A DNA stretch of 64,000 bases from Solimonas_A sp052035235 (GTDB lineage: Bacteria; Pseudomonadota; Gammaproteobacteria; Nevskiales; Nevskiaceae): assembly GCA_052035235.1 (NCBI GenBank), contig JBPOHT010000007.1, positions 1-64,000 of the forward strand. Reading direction: 5' to 3'. Under the pieces are notes generated by a model, which was not told the DNA's origin, did not search any database, and worked only from the letters and a program-made list of their open reading frames with translations. How positions within the stretch are numbered: position 1 is the stretch's first letter; every line of letters starts with the position of its first letter. The translations under genes were made by a program, and so were the position numbers. Below, in pieces: positions 41,711-50,874 of the stretch.

Positions 41711-42316
41711 ATGAAACCGCTGATCGCCGCGCAGGACCTGCTGGACCGCAGCCGCGCCGCCGACGGGCTGGCGCCGTTGCTGATGCGCCTGTACCTGGCC
41801 CCCATCTTCTGGATGGCCGGGATGCAGAAGGCGATGAATTTCCCCGACACGGTGCAGTGGTTCGGCGACATGATGTACGGGCTGGGCCTGCCCTTTCCCG
41901 GGCTGATGGCGTTCCTGGCGACCGCCACGGAGTTGATGGGCGCCGTAGCCCTGGTGCTGGGGCTGGGCTTGCGCTGGATGTGCATCCCCCTGATGGTGAC
42001 GATGCTGGTCGCGATCCTCACGGTACACCTGCCGCATGGCTGGCTGGCCATCGCCGAGGGGGCGGGGCCTTTTGCCACCGAGCGCACCATGCAGGCGGTG
42101 GAGCGCCTGGCCGAGGCCAAGGACATCCTGCGGGAACATGGGGACTACGAGCACCTGACCGAATACGGCTCGCTGGTCATCCTCAACAACGGCATCGAGT
42201 TCGCCGCAACTTATTTTGTCATGCTGCTGTCGCTATTCTTCACTGGCGCCGGCCGCTACGTCAGCGTGGACTGGTGGCTTCGCCGCCGCATCCATGGAGA
42301 GTCCCCGCGCGTATAA
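41711..42316 (+). CDS. hvfX: DoxX-family membrane protein of the Hvf operon (HvfX type)
   Basis: 201 aa with four TM helices and the DoxX signature (LLMRLYLAPIFWMAGMQKAM, LATATELMGAVALVLGLGLR). DoxX proteins accompany HvfABC/bufferin clusters. It stands first in the operon here, 49 bp before the precursor gene; in other clusters it can be last. Role in redox or export is not settled. Confidence 0.82.
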   Translation: MKPLIAAQDLLDRSRAADGLAPLLMRLYLAPIFWMAGMQKAMNFPDTVQWFGDMMYGLGLPFPGLMAFLATATELMGAVALVLGLGLRWMCIPLMVTMLVAILTVHLPHGWLAIAEGAGPFATERTMQAVERLAEAKDILREHGDYEHLTEYGSLVILNNGIEFAATYFVMLLSLFFTGAGRYVSVDWWLRRRIHGESPRV

Positions 42317-42365
42317 GCGCACATCATCACTGGCCATCCCGGCCCGTTCATCAGGAGAAAGCATC

Positions 42366-42671
42366 ATGCGTCAGTCCAAGAAACCCCTCGCCATCGCCCT
42401 CGGCGCCGCCTTTGCCATGACCGGCATGGCCGCCCAGGCTTCCGTGTTCAAGACCGCCGACCTGTCCGGTGGTTACATGCAGACGGCCGAAGCGAAGGCC
42501 GGCGAAGGCAAGTGTGGTGAGGCCAAGTGCGGTGCCGCCAAGGCCGGCGAGAAGAAGGCCGAGGGCAAGTGCGGCGAAGGCAAGTGTGGTGAAGGCAAGT
42601 GCGGCGAGAAGAAGAAGGCGCACGAGGGCAAGTGCGGTGAGGGCAAGTGCGGCGAAAAGAAGGCCAAGTAA
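42366..42671 (+). CDS. hvfA: HvfA-type RiPP precursor with EGKCG repeats
   Basis: 101 aa. Signal peptide MRQSKKPLAIALGAAFAMTG with cleavage after AQA, then a Lys/Glu-rich core with seven Cys in repeated motifs: six EGKCG and one EAKCG, with spacers GAAKAGEKKA and EKKKAHEG. In HvfA/bufferin peptides the EGKCG Cys residues are converted to oxazolone-thioamide or thiooxazole groups by a DUF692 enzyme and its partner, and the peptide binds copper. Ribosome site AGGAG. First of the A-B-C trio. Confidence 0.88.
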   Translation: MRQSKKPLAIALGAAFAMTGMAAQASVFKTADLSGGYMQTAEAKAGEGKCGEAKCGAAKAGEKKAEGKCGEGKCGEGKCGEKKKAHEGKCGEGKCGEKKAK

Positions 42672-42705
42672 GCCTTGAGTGCCCAGGTCGCGGCATGAGG
42701 CGCGC

Positions 42706-43569
42706 ATGAACGCCGTCACCACCGCGGTACGAGGCGCCGGACTCGGTCTGCGGCGGGCCCTGCTGGGCCCGCTCGCAGACCAGTCTCCCGGCGAGATCGG
42801 CTTCCTGGAAGCCACGCCGGAAAACTGGATGAACATTGGCGGCCGCTACGGCCGCGCGTTCCGCGAGTACACGGAGCGCTTCCCTTTCGTCACCCATGGC
42901 CTGTCGCTGTCGATCGGCAGCCCTGCGCCACTGGATGAAGATTTCCTGTATCGCCTGAAGGCCTTCCTCGACCTTCATGGCATTGCCGACTACACCGAGC
43001 ACCTGACCTACTGCTCGGACGATGGCCACCTCTACGACCTGATGCCGATTCCGTTCACGGAAGAGGCAGTGGACTACGTTGCCGCGCGCGTGCGGCGCGT
43101 GCAGGACATCCTGCAGCGGCGCATTGCGCTGGAGAATGCGAGTTTCTACGTTGCGTTGGGCGATAGCATCGGCTCGCGCATGAGCGAGCTCGACTTCATC
43201 CGCGCCGTGCTGGAACGCGCCGACTGCGATCTGCTGCTGGACGTCAACAACATCTACGTCAACAGCATCAACCATCGCTATGACCCGGCGAAATTCCTCG
43301 ATGGCCTGCCGGCGGATCGCGTGCGCTACATCCATGTCGCCGGTCATTACGACGAGGCCGAGGACCTGCGCGTGGACACCCACGGCGCCGACGTGATCGA
43401 CCCGGTCTGGGCGTTGCTGGAGCGTGCCTACGAGCGCATCGGCCCGGTGCCGACCTTGCTGGAGCGCGATTTCAACATTCCACCGTTGCCGGAGTTGATG
43501 CAGGAAATCCGCCACATCAACACCCTGCAGGCACGCTATGCCGCGCCGCGCCGGGTGGCCCATGGCTGA
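42706..43569 (+). CDS. hvfB: DUF692 multinuclear iron oxygenase (HvfB/MbnB type)
   Basis: 287 aa, TIM-barrel. Metal-site motifs of the family are present: FVTHGLSLSIGS, DYTEHLTYCSD, ALENASFYV, LLLDVNNIYVNSINH, VRYIHVAGHYDEAED, LRVDTHGADVIDPVW and LERDFNIP. It modifies the Cys residues of HvfA with O2. ATG at 42,706 fits the family start. Its last codons overlap the hvfC start by eight bases. Confidence 0.92.
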   Translation: MNAVTTAVRGAGLGLRRALLGPLADQSPGEIGFLEATPENWMNIGGRYGRAFREYTERFPFVTHGLSLSIGSPAPLDEDFLYRLKAFLDLHGIADYTEHLTYCSDDGHLYDLMPIPFTEEAVDYVAARVRRVQDILQRRIALENASFYVALGDSIGSRMSELDFIRAVLERADCDLLLDVNNIYVNSINHRYDPAKFLDGLPADRVRYIHVAGHYDEAEDLRVDTHGADVIDPVWALLERAYERIGPVPTLLERDFNIPPLPELMQEIRHINTLQARYAAPRRVAHG

Positions 43570-44311
43570 GGCCGCTTTCCAGCGCCTGCAGCGGCAGTTC
43601 GCCGCCCACCTGCGCGATCCGCAAGCCCATGCCGCGCCGGCCGGCATCGAGGATCGGCGCCTGCAGATCTACCGCGAACTGTTCTACAACAACATCGAGG
43701 ATTGCCTGGCCGGCGCCTTCCCGGTGCTGCGCGCCATCACGCCGGATGAGCCCTGGCATGCGCGCGTGCGCGACTTCTACGCGCGGCATCGCAGCGATTC
43801 GCCGCAGTTCCACCAGATCGCCGCCGAGTTCCTGCGTTACCTGGAAGAGGAGCGCGGCGAGCATCCGGACGATCCGCCCTTCCTGCGCGAGCTGGCCCAC
43901 TACGAGTGGGTGGAGCTGGCGCTGGATGTGGCGGAGGAATCGCTGGTCGAGCCGCAGGGTGGCGGTACCGACGATGTGCTGGATGCCGTGCCCCGGCTGT
44001 CGCCGCTGGCCTGGTCCCTGGCCTACGAATGGCCGGTGCACCTGATCTCGGCAGACTTCCAGCCGGAGCAGCCGCCGGAACAACCGACCTATGTGCTGGT
44101 GTGGCGCAACCGCGCCGACCAGGTGCGCTTCATGGAGACCAATGCCGTCACTGCGCGCCTGCTGCAGTTGCTCGAAGAGCAGCCCGGCGTTGCGGGGCGT
44201 GAACTGTTGCTGCAACTGGCGGCGGAAATGGGGCACCCGCAGCCGCAGACGGTGGTGGAGCAGGGCGCGGAAATCCTGCGCGACCTGCATGAGCGCGAGA
44301 TCCTGGTCTAG
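43562..44311 (+). CDS. hvfC: DUF2063 partner protein (HvfC type)
   Basis: 249 aa. N-terminal DUF2063 domain (QRQFAAHLRDPQAHAAPAGI, IYRELFYNNIEDCLAGAFPV, ARHRSDSPQFHQIAAEFLRY) for binding the leader or recruiting the precursor, and a C-terminal winged-helix-like part. It acts with HvfB, as MbnC does with MbnB. ATG at 43,562; an earlier in-frame ATG lies inside hvfB. Confidence 0.9.
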   Translation: MAEAAFQRLQRQFAAHLRDPQAHAAPAGIEDRRLQIYRELFYNNIEDCLAGAFPVLRAITPDEPWHARVRDFYARHRSDSPQFHQIAAEFLRYLEEERGEHPDDPPFLRELAHYEWVELALDVAEESLVEPQGGGTDDVLDAVPRLSPLAWSLAYEWPVHLISADFQPEQPPEQPTYVLVWRNRADQVRFMETNAVTARLLQLLEEQPGVAGRELLLQLAAEMGHPQPQTVVEQGAEILRDLHEREILV

Positions 44312-44490
44312 ATACTAGTAGAGGCCCTAGGTACGCTCTGATTTAGTTGCCGTTCGCCCTGAGCCTGTCGAAGGGGGCGGCAACTCATTGACAGACCTGG
44401 CGGGAAGCCCGCCCATGCTTCGACAGGCTCAGCACGAACGGACTTCTTCAGGGGTTCCCTATCCCGTGAACGGGAGACAGGAGGCTGGGA
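44312..44490. repeat. Palindromic repeats after the Hvf operon
   Basis: AGTTGCCG (44,345) and CGGCAACT (44,382) enclose a copy of the TTCGCCCTGAGCCTGTCGAA repeat; an inverted copy, CTTCGACAGGCTCAGCACGA, is at 44,418-44,437. The same repeat family occurs at 238-266. It lies between convergent hvfC and the patatin gene. No gene is seen. Confidence 0.7.
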
Positions 44491-46260
44491 TCAACTCTTC
44501 AGCAACTGATCCCGCACTGTGCTCAGCTTTTCCAGCGCGTGCTGGTAACCGCGCTCCACCACCTGGTCCAGTTTCTTCCAGTCGAATAGCGCCACGCCGC
44601 TGACCGGCATGCGCACGTAGGCATCGGCGCGCGCGGCGCGCTGGGCGGTGCCGCTTTCGCTGGTCAGCGTGGCGGTGCGGAAGACGATCGCGAACAGCCC
44701 TGGCCGCTCGTCCTCCTTCTTGAACTTGAACAGTGCCTCCGGGTCCGGCCCGACCACGCCGGGAGCGGAGATGCCGCCCTCGGTGCTGACGTCGGAAGCC
44801 ACGATGGGGCCGCGGCCCCAGGCCTGCATCACGTCGGTAGGCAGGCTGTTGATCACCGAGCCGTCGGCCAGCAGGTCACCGTTCCAGGCCACCGGCGGCG
44901 CCACGCCGGGCACGCACATGCTGGTGGCCACCCACAGGTGCAGGGGGCCCTGGTCGTGCACCATGGCGATGCCGCGTGTCAGGTTGGTGCTGACGCAGAA
45001 GTAGGGCGTGCGCAGGGCCTCGATGCGGCGCTCCTCGAACAGCTCGTGCAGGCGCTTGGAGAACTTGCGCCCGCGGATAAGGGCCACGCTGGGGAACAGG
45101 TAGTCGTTGAGGTAGTTGTGATGCACGAAGGTTTCACGGGCGACGTGCAGCATCTCCTCGTGCGTGTAGCCGCAGGCGGTCAGTGCGGCGAAGAAGGCGC
45201 CCATGCTGGAGCCGCCGGTGGCGTCCACCGGGATGTCCAGCTCGCGCAGCGCGCGGATCAGGCCGATGTGCGCGAAGCCGCGGGCGCCGCCGCCGCCCAG
45301 CACCACGCCCACGCCGCGGCCGCTGAGCTGGCGCGCCAGCGACTCGTAGTCGGAGCGGCTGCCGGGGCGCAGGTAGTAGTGGGCGCGAGCCTTGCACAGC
45401 TCGCGCCACTTGAGGATGTGTTCCGGGTCCACGCCCTCGGGGCGCAGCATCACGATCTCTACCGGGGCGCGCGAGCCGCTCTGGCGCAGCTCGTCGAGCA
45501 TCGCGCTCATCTGCGGGTAGGAGCGGCTGGTCACCACCATCAGCACGCGGTCGGCCTGGCGCATGCAGCGCTGTGCCCAGGCATCGGCGTCGCGGTTGGC
45601 GAGGTACACCAGGTAGCGCTGCTCGCATTCGATGCGATCCAGGAATTCAAGCAGGCGCCCGTTGATGCTCGGGTCCTGCGACAGTGTCGCGCCCGGCCCC
45701 AGCTCGCTGTCGCAGAGTACCGAGTCCACCAGGCGCACCGGGTAATGCGCCGACAGCGCATCGCGCAGGCCGGCGGCCACCGCCGCCGCGTCGGCGTCGC
45801 CCACCGCCGGCACCACGGCGAAGCTGCGCACGCTGCGCGCCGCGGCCAGCTGCTGCGAGTGCTGGTTCTGGCGCAGGCGGTGGATGATGACGCGCGTGAT
45901 CTCGATCATCGCGCCCGGGTAGTTCTCGATCACCGCGTAGAGGTCTTCGCGCGGGATGCGCAGCAGGATGCTGTCGCGCACCGCGTAGACCGAGACGCTG
46001 CGGGTTTCGCCGGAGATCACGCCGATCTCGCCGATCGGCTCGTGGTGGCCGATGTCGCCCAGGACCGAGCCGTCCTTGTTGACTGCGCGCAGGCGGCCGG
46101 TGCTGACGATGTAGACCGAGTCCGCCGGCTCGCCCTGCTCGAACAGGACGCTGCCGCTGCGGATACCCAGCAGCTCGGTATGGGCGGACAGCGCATCCAG
46201 TGCCTCGGGCTGTAGCCGCGAGAACAAGGGTGTCTGCGCCAGGATGGTCCGGGTATCCAT
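44491..46260 (-). CDS. NTE-type patatin phospholipase with cyclic-nucleotide-binding domain
   Basis: 589 aa. An N-terminal cNMP-binding domain (LFEQGEPADSVYIVSTGRLR, IGEIGVISGETRSVSVYAVR, residues ~30-130), a middle Rossmann-like region (~150-290), and a C-terminal patatin domain (GVVLGGGGARGFAHIGLIRA oxyanion loop, GGSSMGAFFAAL with nucleophile Ser, and ADGSVINSLP with catalytic Asp). This is the order of bacterial neuropathy-target-esterase homologues, which act as lysophospholipases at the membrane. Catalytic residues look intact. Confidence 0.92.
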   Translation of the reverse strand: MDTRTILAQTPLFSRLQPEALDALSAHTELLGIRSGSVLFEQGEPADSVYIVSTGRLRAVNKDGSVLGDIGHHEPIGEIGVISGETRSVSVYAVRDSILLRIPREDLYAVIENYPGAMIEITRVIIHRLRQNQHSQQLAAARSVRSFAVVPAVGDADAAAVAAGLRDALSAHYPVRLVDSVLCDSELGPGATLSQDPSINGRLLEFLDRIECEQRYLVYLANRDADAWAQRCMRQADRVLMVVTSRSYPQMSAMLDELRQSGSRAPVEIVMLRPEGVDPEHILKWRELCKARAHYYLRPGSRSDYESLARQLSGRGVGVVLGGGGARGFAHIGLIRALRELDIPVDATGGSSMGAFFAALTACGYTHEEMLHVARETFVHHNYLNDYLFPSVALIRGRKFSKRLHELFEERRIEALRTPYFCVSTNLTRGIAMVHDQGPLHLWVATSMCVPGVAPPVAWNGDLLADGSVINSLPTDVMQAWGRGPIVASDVSTEGGISAPGVVGPDPEALFKFKKEDERPGLFAIVFRTATLTSESGTAQRAARADAYVRMPVSGVALFDWKKLDQVVERGYQHALEKLSTVRDQLLKS

Positions 46261-46352
46261 CGCTCCCCATGCGATTTTTTCGGCAGTCTATCGCTAACGA
46301 CCGCCGCCCGGTGTGGTCGAAATCACTTCCGCCCGCGTGACATCATCCCGAC

Positions 46353-48182
46353 ATGCGCCTGTGCCGGCCCACGCTCTTGCTGCTGTTTCCGCTGCTCTGG
46401 TCCGCCGGCGCGGCCGCCGCCGAGCTGAGCCTGGGCATCGGCCGCATCGAGGGGCCGGGCTGGAAGGCCGAGGGTATCCAGGCCCGGATGGATGGCGTCG
46501 GGCGGGTGTCGGCCCGTGTCGCCCGCGCCGAGGCCGCCGCCCTGCCGGCACCCCTGCAGAAGCTGGACGCCTCCTGCCGCATCGGCCGGGGCGAGGGCGG
46601 GGGGCTGGCCTGCCGCGAGGGGCGCCTGGCGCTGTCCTCGGCCAAGCTCGGCCGCCTGCAGGGCCGCTTTGACGTCAGCGCGCGCAGCGCCGACGACTGG
46701 CAGCTGCGGCTGCCGCAGTTGCAGGGCGAGATCAGCGGCCAGGACAGCGCCGAGCGCTTCATCGCGGAAAAGCTGGCCTTTGCGCTCGACGCCGACCTGC
46801 GCCGCCGGGGCGGCCGCCTGCAGGGCCGCACCGGGCTGCGCCTGCTGTCCGGCCAGGGTTATGCCGATCCGGTCTATGCCGATTTTTCCACCCACCCGCT
46901 GCATCTGCAGGGCCAATGGCGCCTGGACACGGCCGCCGGCCGCCTGGACCTGGAGACCCTGCAGGTCGAGCAGCCCGGCATCGGCCGCGTGGACCTCAGC
47001 GGGCAATGGCGCCTGAAGCAGGGGCGCGCCGGCCTCGACGCCGTGGCCGACATCGGCGTCCTGGAGCTGGCACCGGCGGCGGAGCTCTATGCCAAGCCCT
47101 TCCTGGCCGGATCGCGCATGGCCGACGTCAGCGCCCGCGGCCAGCTGCGCGGGCGCATCGAACTGCAGCGCGGCGCGCCCCAAAAGGTGACGCTGGACCT
47201 GCAGGAAGCCGGCGTGACCCTGACCCGGCTGGGTTTGTCGGCCGATGGGCTGGGCGGCCGCCTGGGCTGGGCGGCGGAGTCCGACCACGCAGAGCCCGCC
47301 TCGCTGCGCTGGCAGGCGCTGCGCGTCGGCAAGCTGGAGAGCGCGCCGGGCCAGATGCAGTACCAGGCCGGCGCGCGCGACTTCCGCCTGACCGCGCCGC
47401 TGCGCCTGGGCCTGCTCGATGGCGCGGTCAACATTCGCCAGCTGGACCTGCGCCGCGCCGGCCAGCCCGGCATGTCCGCGGCCCTGGATGCCGACATCGA
47501 GCCGATCGAACTGGCCCGCCTGTGCCGCGCCTTCGGCTGGCCGGAGTTCAGCGGCACCCTGTCCGGGCGCATCCCGGGCGTGAAGCTGGAGAACGACCTG
47601 CTGTCGCTGGATGGTGCGCTGACCGCCCAGGCCTTCGACGGCGACATCCGTATCGGCGACCTGCGCGTGATCCAGCCCTTCGGCGTGCTGCCCCGCGTGG
47701 CGGCGGACATCCGCCTGCGCAATCTCGACCTGCAGCAGGTTACCAGCGCCTTCTCCTTCGGCCGTATCGAAGGTCGCCTCAACGGCGACGTCAGCGGCCT
47801 GCGCCTGCTGGGCTGGCGCCCGGTGGCGATGGATACGCGCCTCTACACGCCGCCGGACGATCGCTCGCGCCACCGCATCTCGCAGCGCGCCATCGACAGC
47901 ATCTCCCGCGCCGGCGGCGGACCCGCCGGCCTGCTGCAGCGCACCGCCCTGCGCGTATTCGACGACTTTGCCTACGACCGCATCGCCTGGAGCTGCCGCC
48001 TGGACAACGGCATCTGCATCATGGACGGCCTGGAGCCGGCCAAGAACGGCGGCTACGTGCTGGTTAAAGGCCGCCTGCTGCCGCGCATCGACGTAGTGGG
48101 CTTCTCGCGGCGGGTCGGCTGGGACACCTTCCTGGCGCAGCTCAAGGCCGCCATGGCCGCCGAGAAGGCCGAAGTGAGATAA
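46353..48182 (+). CDS. ydbH: YdbH-like AsmA-family protein
   Basis: 609 aa. Signal peptide or anchor at the N-terminus (MRLCRPTLLLLFPLLWSAGA), then long stretches of amphipathic beta-strands typical of the AsmA-like lipid bridges, and a C-terminal domain (ISQRAIDSISRAGGGPAGLL, DDFAYDRIAWSCRLDNGIC, RVGWDTFLAQLKAAM) like YdbH. E. coli YdbH is larger (about 880 aa). The following gene is a DUF1318 (YdbL) lipoprotein, which strengthens the match to the ydbH-ynbE-ydbL system for phospholipid transport to the outer membrane. Confidence 0.72.
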   Translation: MRLCRPTLLLLFPLLWSAGAAAAELSLGIGRIEGPGWKAEGIQARMDGVGRVSARVARAEAAALPAPLQKLDASCRIGRGEGGGLACREGRLALSSAKLGRLQGRFDVSARSADDWQLRLPQLQGEISGQDSAERFIAEKLAFALDADLRRRGGRLQGRTGLRLLSGQGYADPVYADFSTHPLHLQGQWRLDTAAGRLDLETLQVEQPGIGRVDLSGQWRLKQGRAGLDAVADIGVLELAPAAELYAKPFLAGSRMADVSARGQLRGRIELQRGAPQKVTLDLQEAGVTLTRLGLSADGLGGRLGWAAESDHAEPASLRWQALRVGKLESAPGQMQYQAGARDFRLTAPLRLGLLDGAVNIRQLDLRRAGQPGMSAALDADIEPIELARLCRAFGWPEFSGTLSGRIPGVKLENDLLSLDGALTAQAFDGDIRIGDLRVIQPFGVLPRVAADIRLRNLDLQQVTSAFSFGRIEGRLNGDVSGLRLLGWRPVAMDTRLYTPPDDRSRHRISQRAIDSISRAGGGPAGLLQRTALRVFDDFAYDRIAWSCRLDNGICIMDGLEPAKNGGYVLVKGRLLPRIDVVGFSRRVGWDTFLAQLKAAMAAEKAEVR

Positions 48183-48266
48183 GCGGGCCTTGCGTCACAA
48201 AGCTTCATCACCGGTTCAGTGCCCCGATCTATACTTCGTGCAAACGACACCTCTAGGAGACGTGAC

Positions 48267-48857
48267 ATGACCCGCTGGCTTTCCGCGACCCTGGCTACCG
48301 CTGCCCTCAGCCTCGCCGCCTGCGTCACCATCAACGTCTACTTCCCCGCCGCTGCGGCCGAGAAGGCTGCCGACCGCATCATCGACGACGTCTGGGGCCA
48401 GCAGCCGGGCGCTCCGGCACCGGCCTCGGTCCCCTCGCCGACCTCCAGCCTGGACCTGCCGCGCCTGCTGGTCGGCCTGCTGGACCTGGTGATCCCCCCG
48501 GCTGCCGCGCAGGAGCCGAACATCGACGCCTCCTCGCCCGAGGTCTCGCACCTCAAGGCGCAGATGGAGAACCGCTTCGCCGAGCTCAAGCCGCTGCTGG
48601 ACTCCGGCGGCATTGGCCTGACCAATGACGGCCTGCTGGCCGTGCGCGAGGTGCCCCTGGCGCAGCGCACCGCGGCGCGCAACCTGGTGGGCAACGAGAA
48701 CGCCGACCGCACCGCGCTGTACCGCGAGATCGCCACCGCCAACAAGCAGCCGCAGTGGGAGAAGGACATCCGCGCCGTGTTCGCCCAACGCTGGATCGCC
48801 AAGGCCGCGCCGGGCTGGTGGTACCAGGATGCGAATGGGGCGTGGAAGCAGAAGTAG
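48267..48857 (+). CDS. DUF1318 (YdbL-like) lipoprotein
   Basis: 196 aa. Lipoprotein signal with lipobox LAAC (SATLATAALSLAACVTINVY), then VTINVYFPAAAAEKAADRII, a linker with Pro/Ala, and the C-terminal DUF1318 domain (NLVGNENADRTALYREIATA, RWIAKAAPGWWYQDANGAWK). In E. coli the lipoprotein YnbE and the soluble YdbL are separate; here no ynbE is found, and the lipidated Cys with its short beta-like VTINVYF segment may do YnbE's job in one chain. This fusion idea is inference. Confidence 0.82.
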   Translation: MTRWLSATLATAALSLAACVTINVYFPAAAAEKAADRIIDDVWGQQPGAPAPASVPSPTSSLDLPRLLVGLLDLVIPPAAAQEPNIDASSPEVSHLKAQMENRFAELKPLLDSGGIGLTNDGLLAVREVPLAQRTAARNLVGNENADRTALYREIATANKQPQWEKDIRAVFAQRWIAKAAPGWWYQDANGAWKQK

Positions 48858-48908
48858 TTGAATCCGAGTTTGGGTAGCCGATTCCACGATTCAGGTAACC
48901 CATCTCTC

Positions 48909-48940
48909 AAACCCCTCTCCCGCATACGGGAGAGGGGTTT
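48909..48940. terminator. Bidirectional terminator after the DUF1318 gene
   Basis: Perfect 14-bp stem AAACCCCTCTCCCG-CATA-CGGGAGAGGGGTTT. T-rich bases follow on the plus strand (TGCTTTT). It is also a member of the REP-like hairpin group. Confidence 0.75.
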
Positions 48941-48997
48941 TGCTTTTGTGGGGGGAGAAAGAGGAGGCGCGGAAATTCCCAGCTCGTTCGCATCTTT

Positions 48998-49136
48998 AAT
49001 GAGCGCAGCGAATGCTTTTGACGTCCGGGCCCCTTCCAGTAGCGCCCGCGCGGTGGTCGGGCGCAGGGTCGAGCCGGACAGGATGTCCGGCCGAGGGGCC
49101 TCAGGCCATGGATGGCCTGTGGGCCCGACCCGTCGC
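48998..49136. repeat. 139-bp dispersed repeat, copy 2 (inverted)
   Basis: Reverse complement of 1-139 with about four differences. The two copies are 49 kb apart. Confidence 0.9.
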
Positions 49137-49201
49137 GGCCGACCGCCGTGCGGGTTGCCCCGCCTTAGCGGGGCCGCGGATGGAGGGTGTGCTTTCTTTG
49201 G

Positions 49202-49235
49202 CTTACCTTTCTTTGCACAAGCAAAGAAAGGTAAG
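49202..49235. repeat. Perfect 15-bp hairpin
   Basis: CTTACCTTTCTTTGC-ACAA-GCAAAGAAAGGTAAG. It resembles the CTTTGC/GCAAAG hairpins seen after genes in xanthomonad-like genomes. It could end transcription. Confidence 0.8.
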
Positions 49236-49377
49236 TCGCCCTTAGGCGAAACCATCCATCAAACGTCAACGACACCTGACCGGCGTAGTCGCCGGCACCA
49301 CAGCTTTGGCTTCCAGCGGAAGGCGCGCGCCCCTCACCCCCCCCCTCTCCCCGTAAACGGGGAGAGGGAGTAGTGCA

Positions 49378-50853
<1,476 letters not shown>

Positions 50854-50874
50854 CGTTGCGGGTTCCCGTGTGGT

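Larger units (their letters stand above)
48858..49377. other. 520-bp intergenic region made of repeats
   Basis: Holds a terminator hairpin (48,909-48,940), the second copy of the 139-bp repeat (48,998-49,136), a perfect 15-bp hairpin (49,202-49,235) and another CTCTCCCCG/CGGGGAGAG hairpin (49,343-49,368). No gene is supported. Confidence 0.8.

Noticed and set aside
42473..42667. SPHLPS-repeat protein on the minus strand
   Set aside because: Antisense of the EGKCG repeats of hvfA; repeats on both strands are expected.
42366..42671. HvfA as a plain metallothionein
   Set aside because: The EGKCG pattern, signal peptide and adjacent DUF692/DUF2063 genes fit a modified RiPP better.
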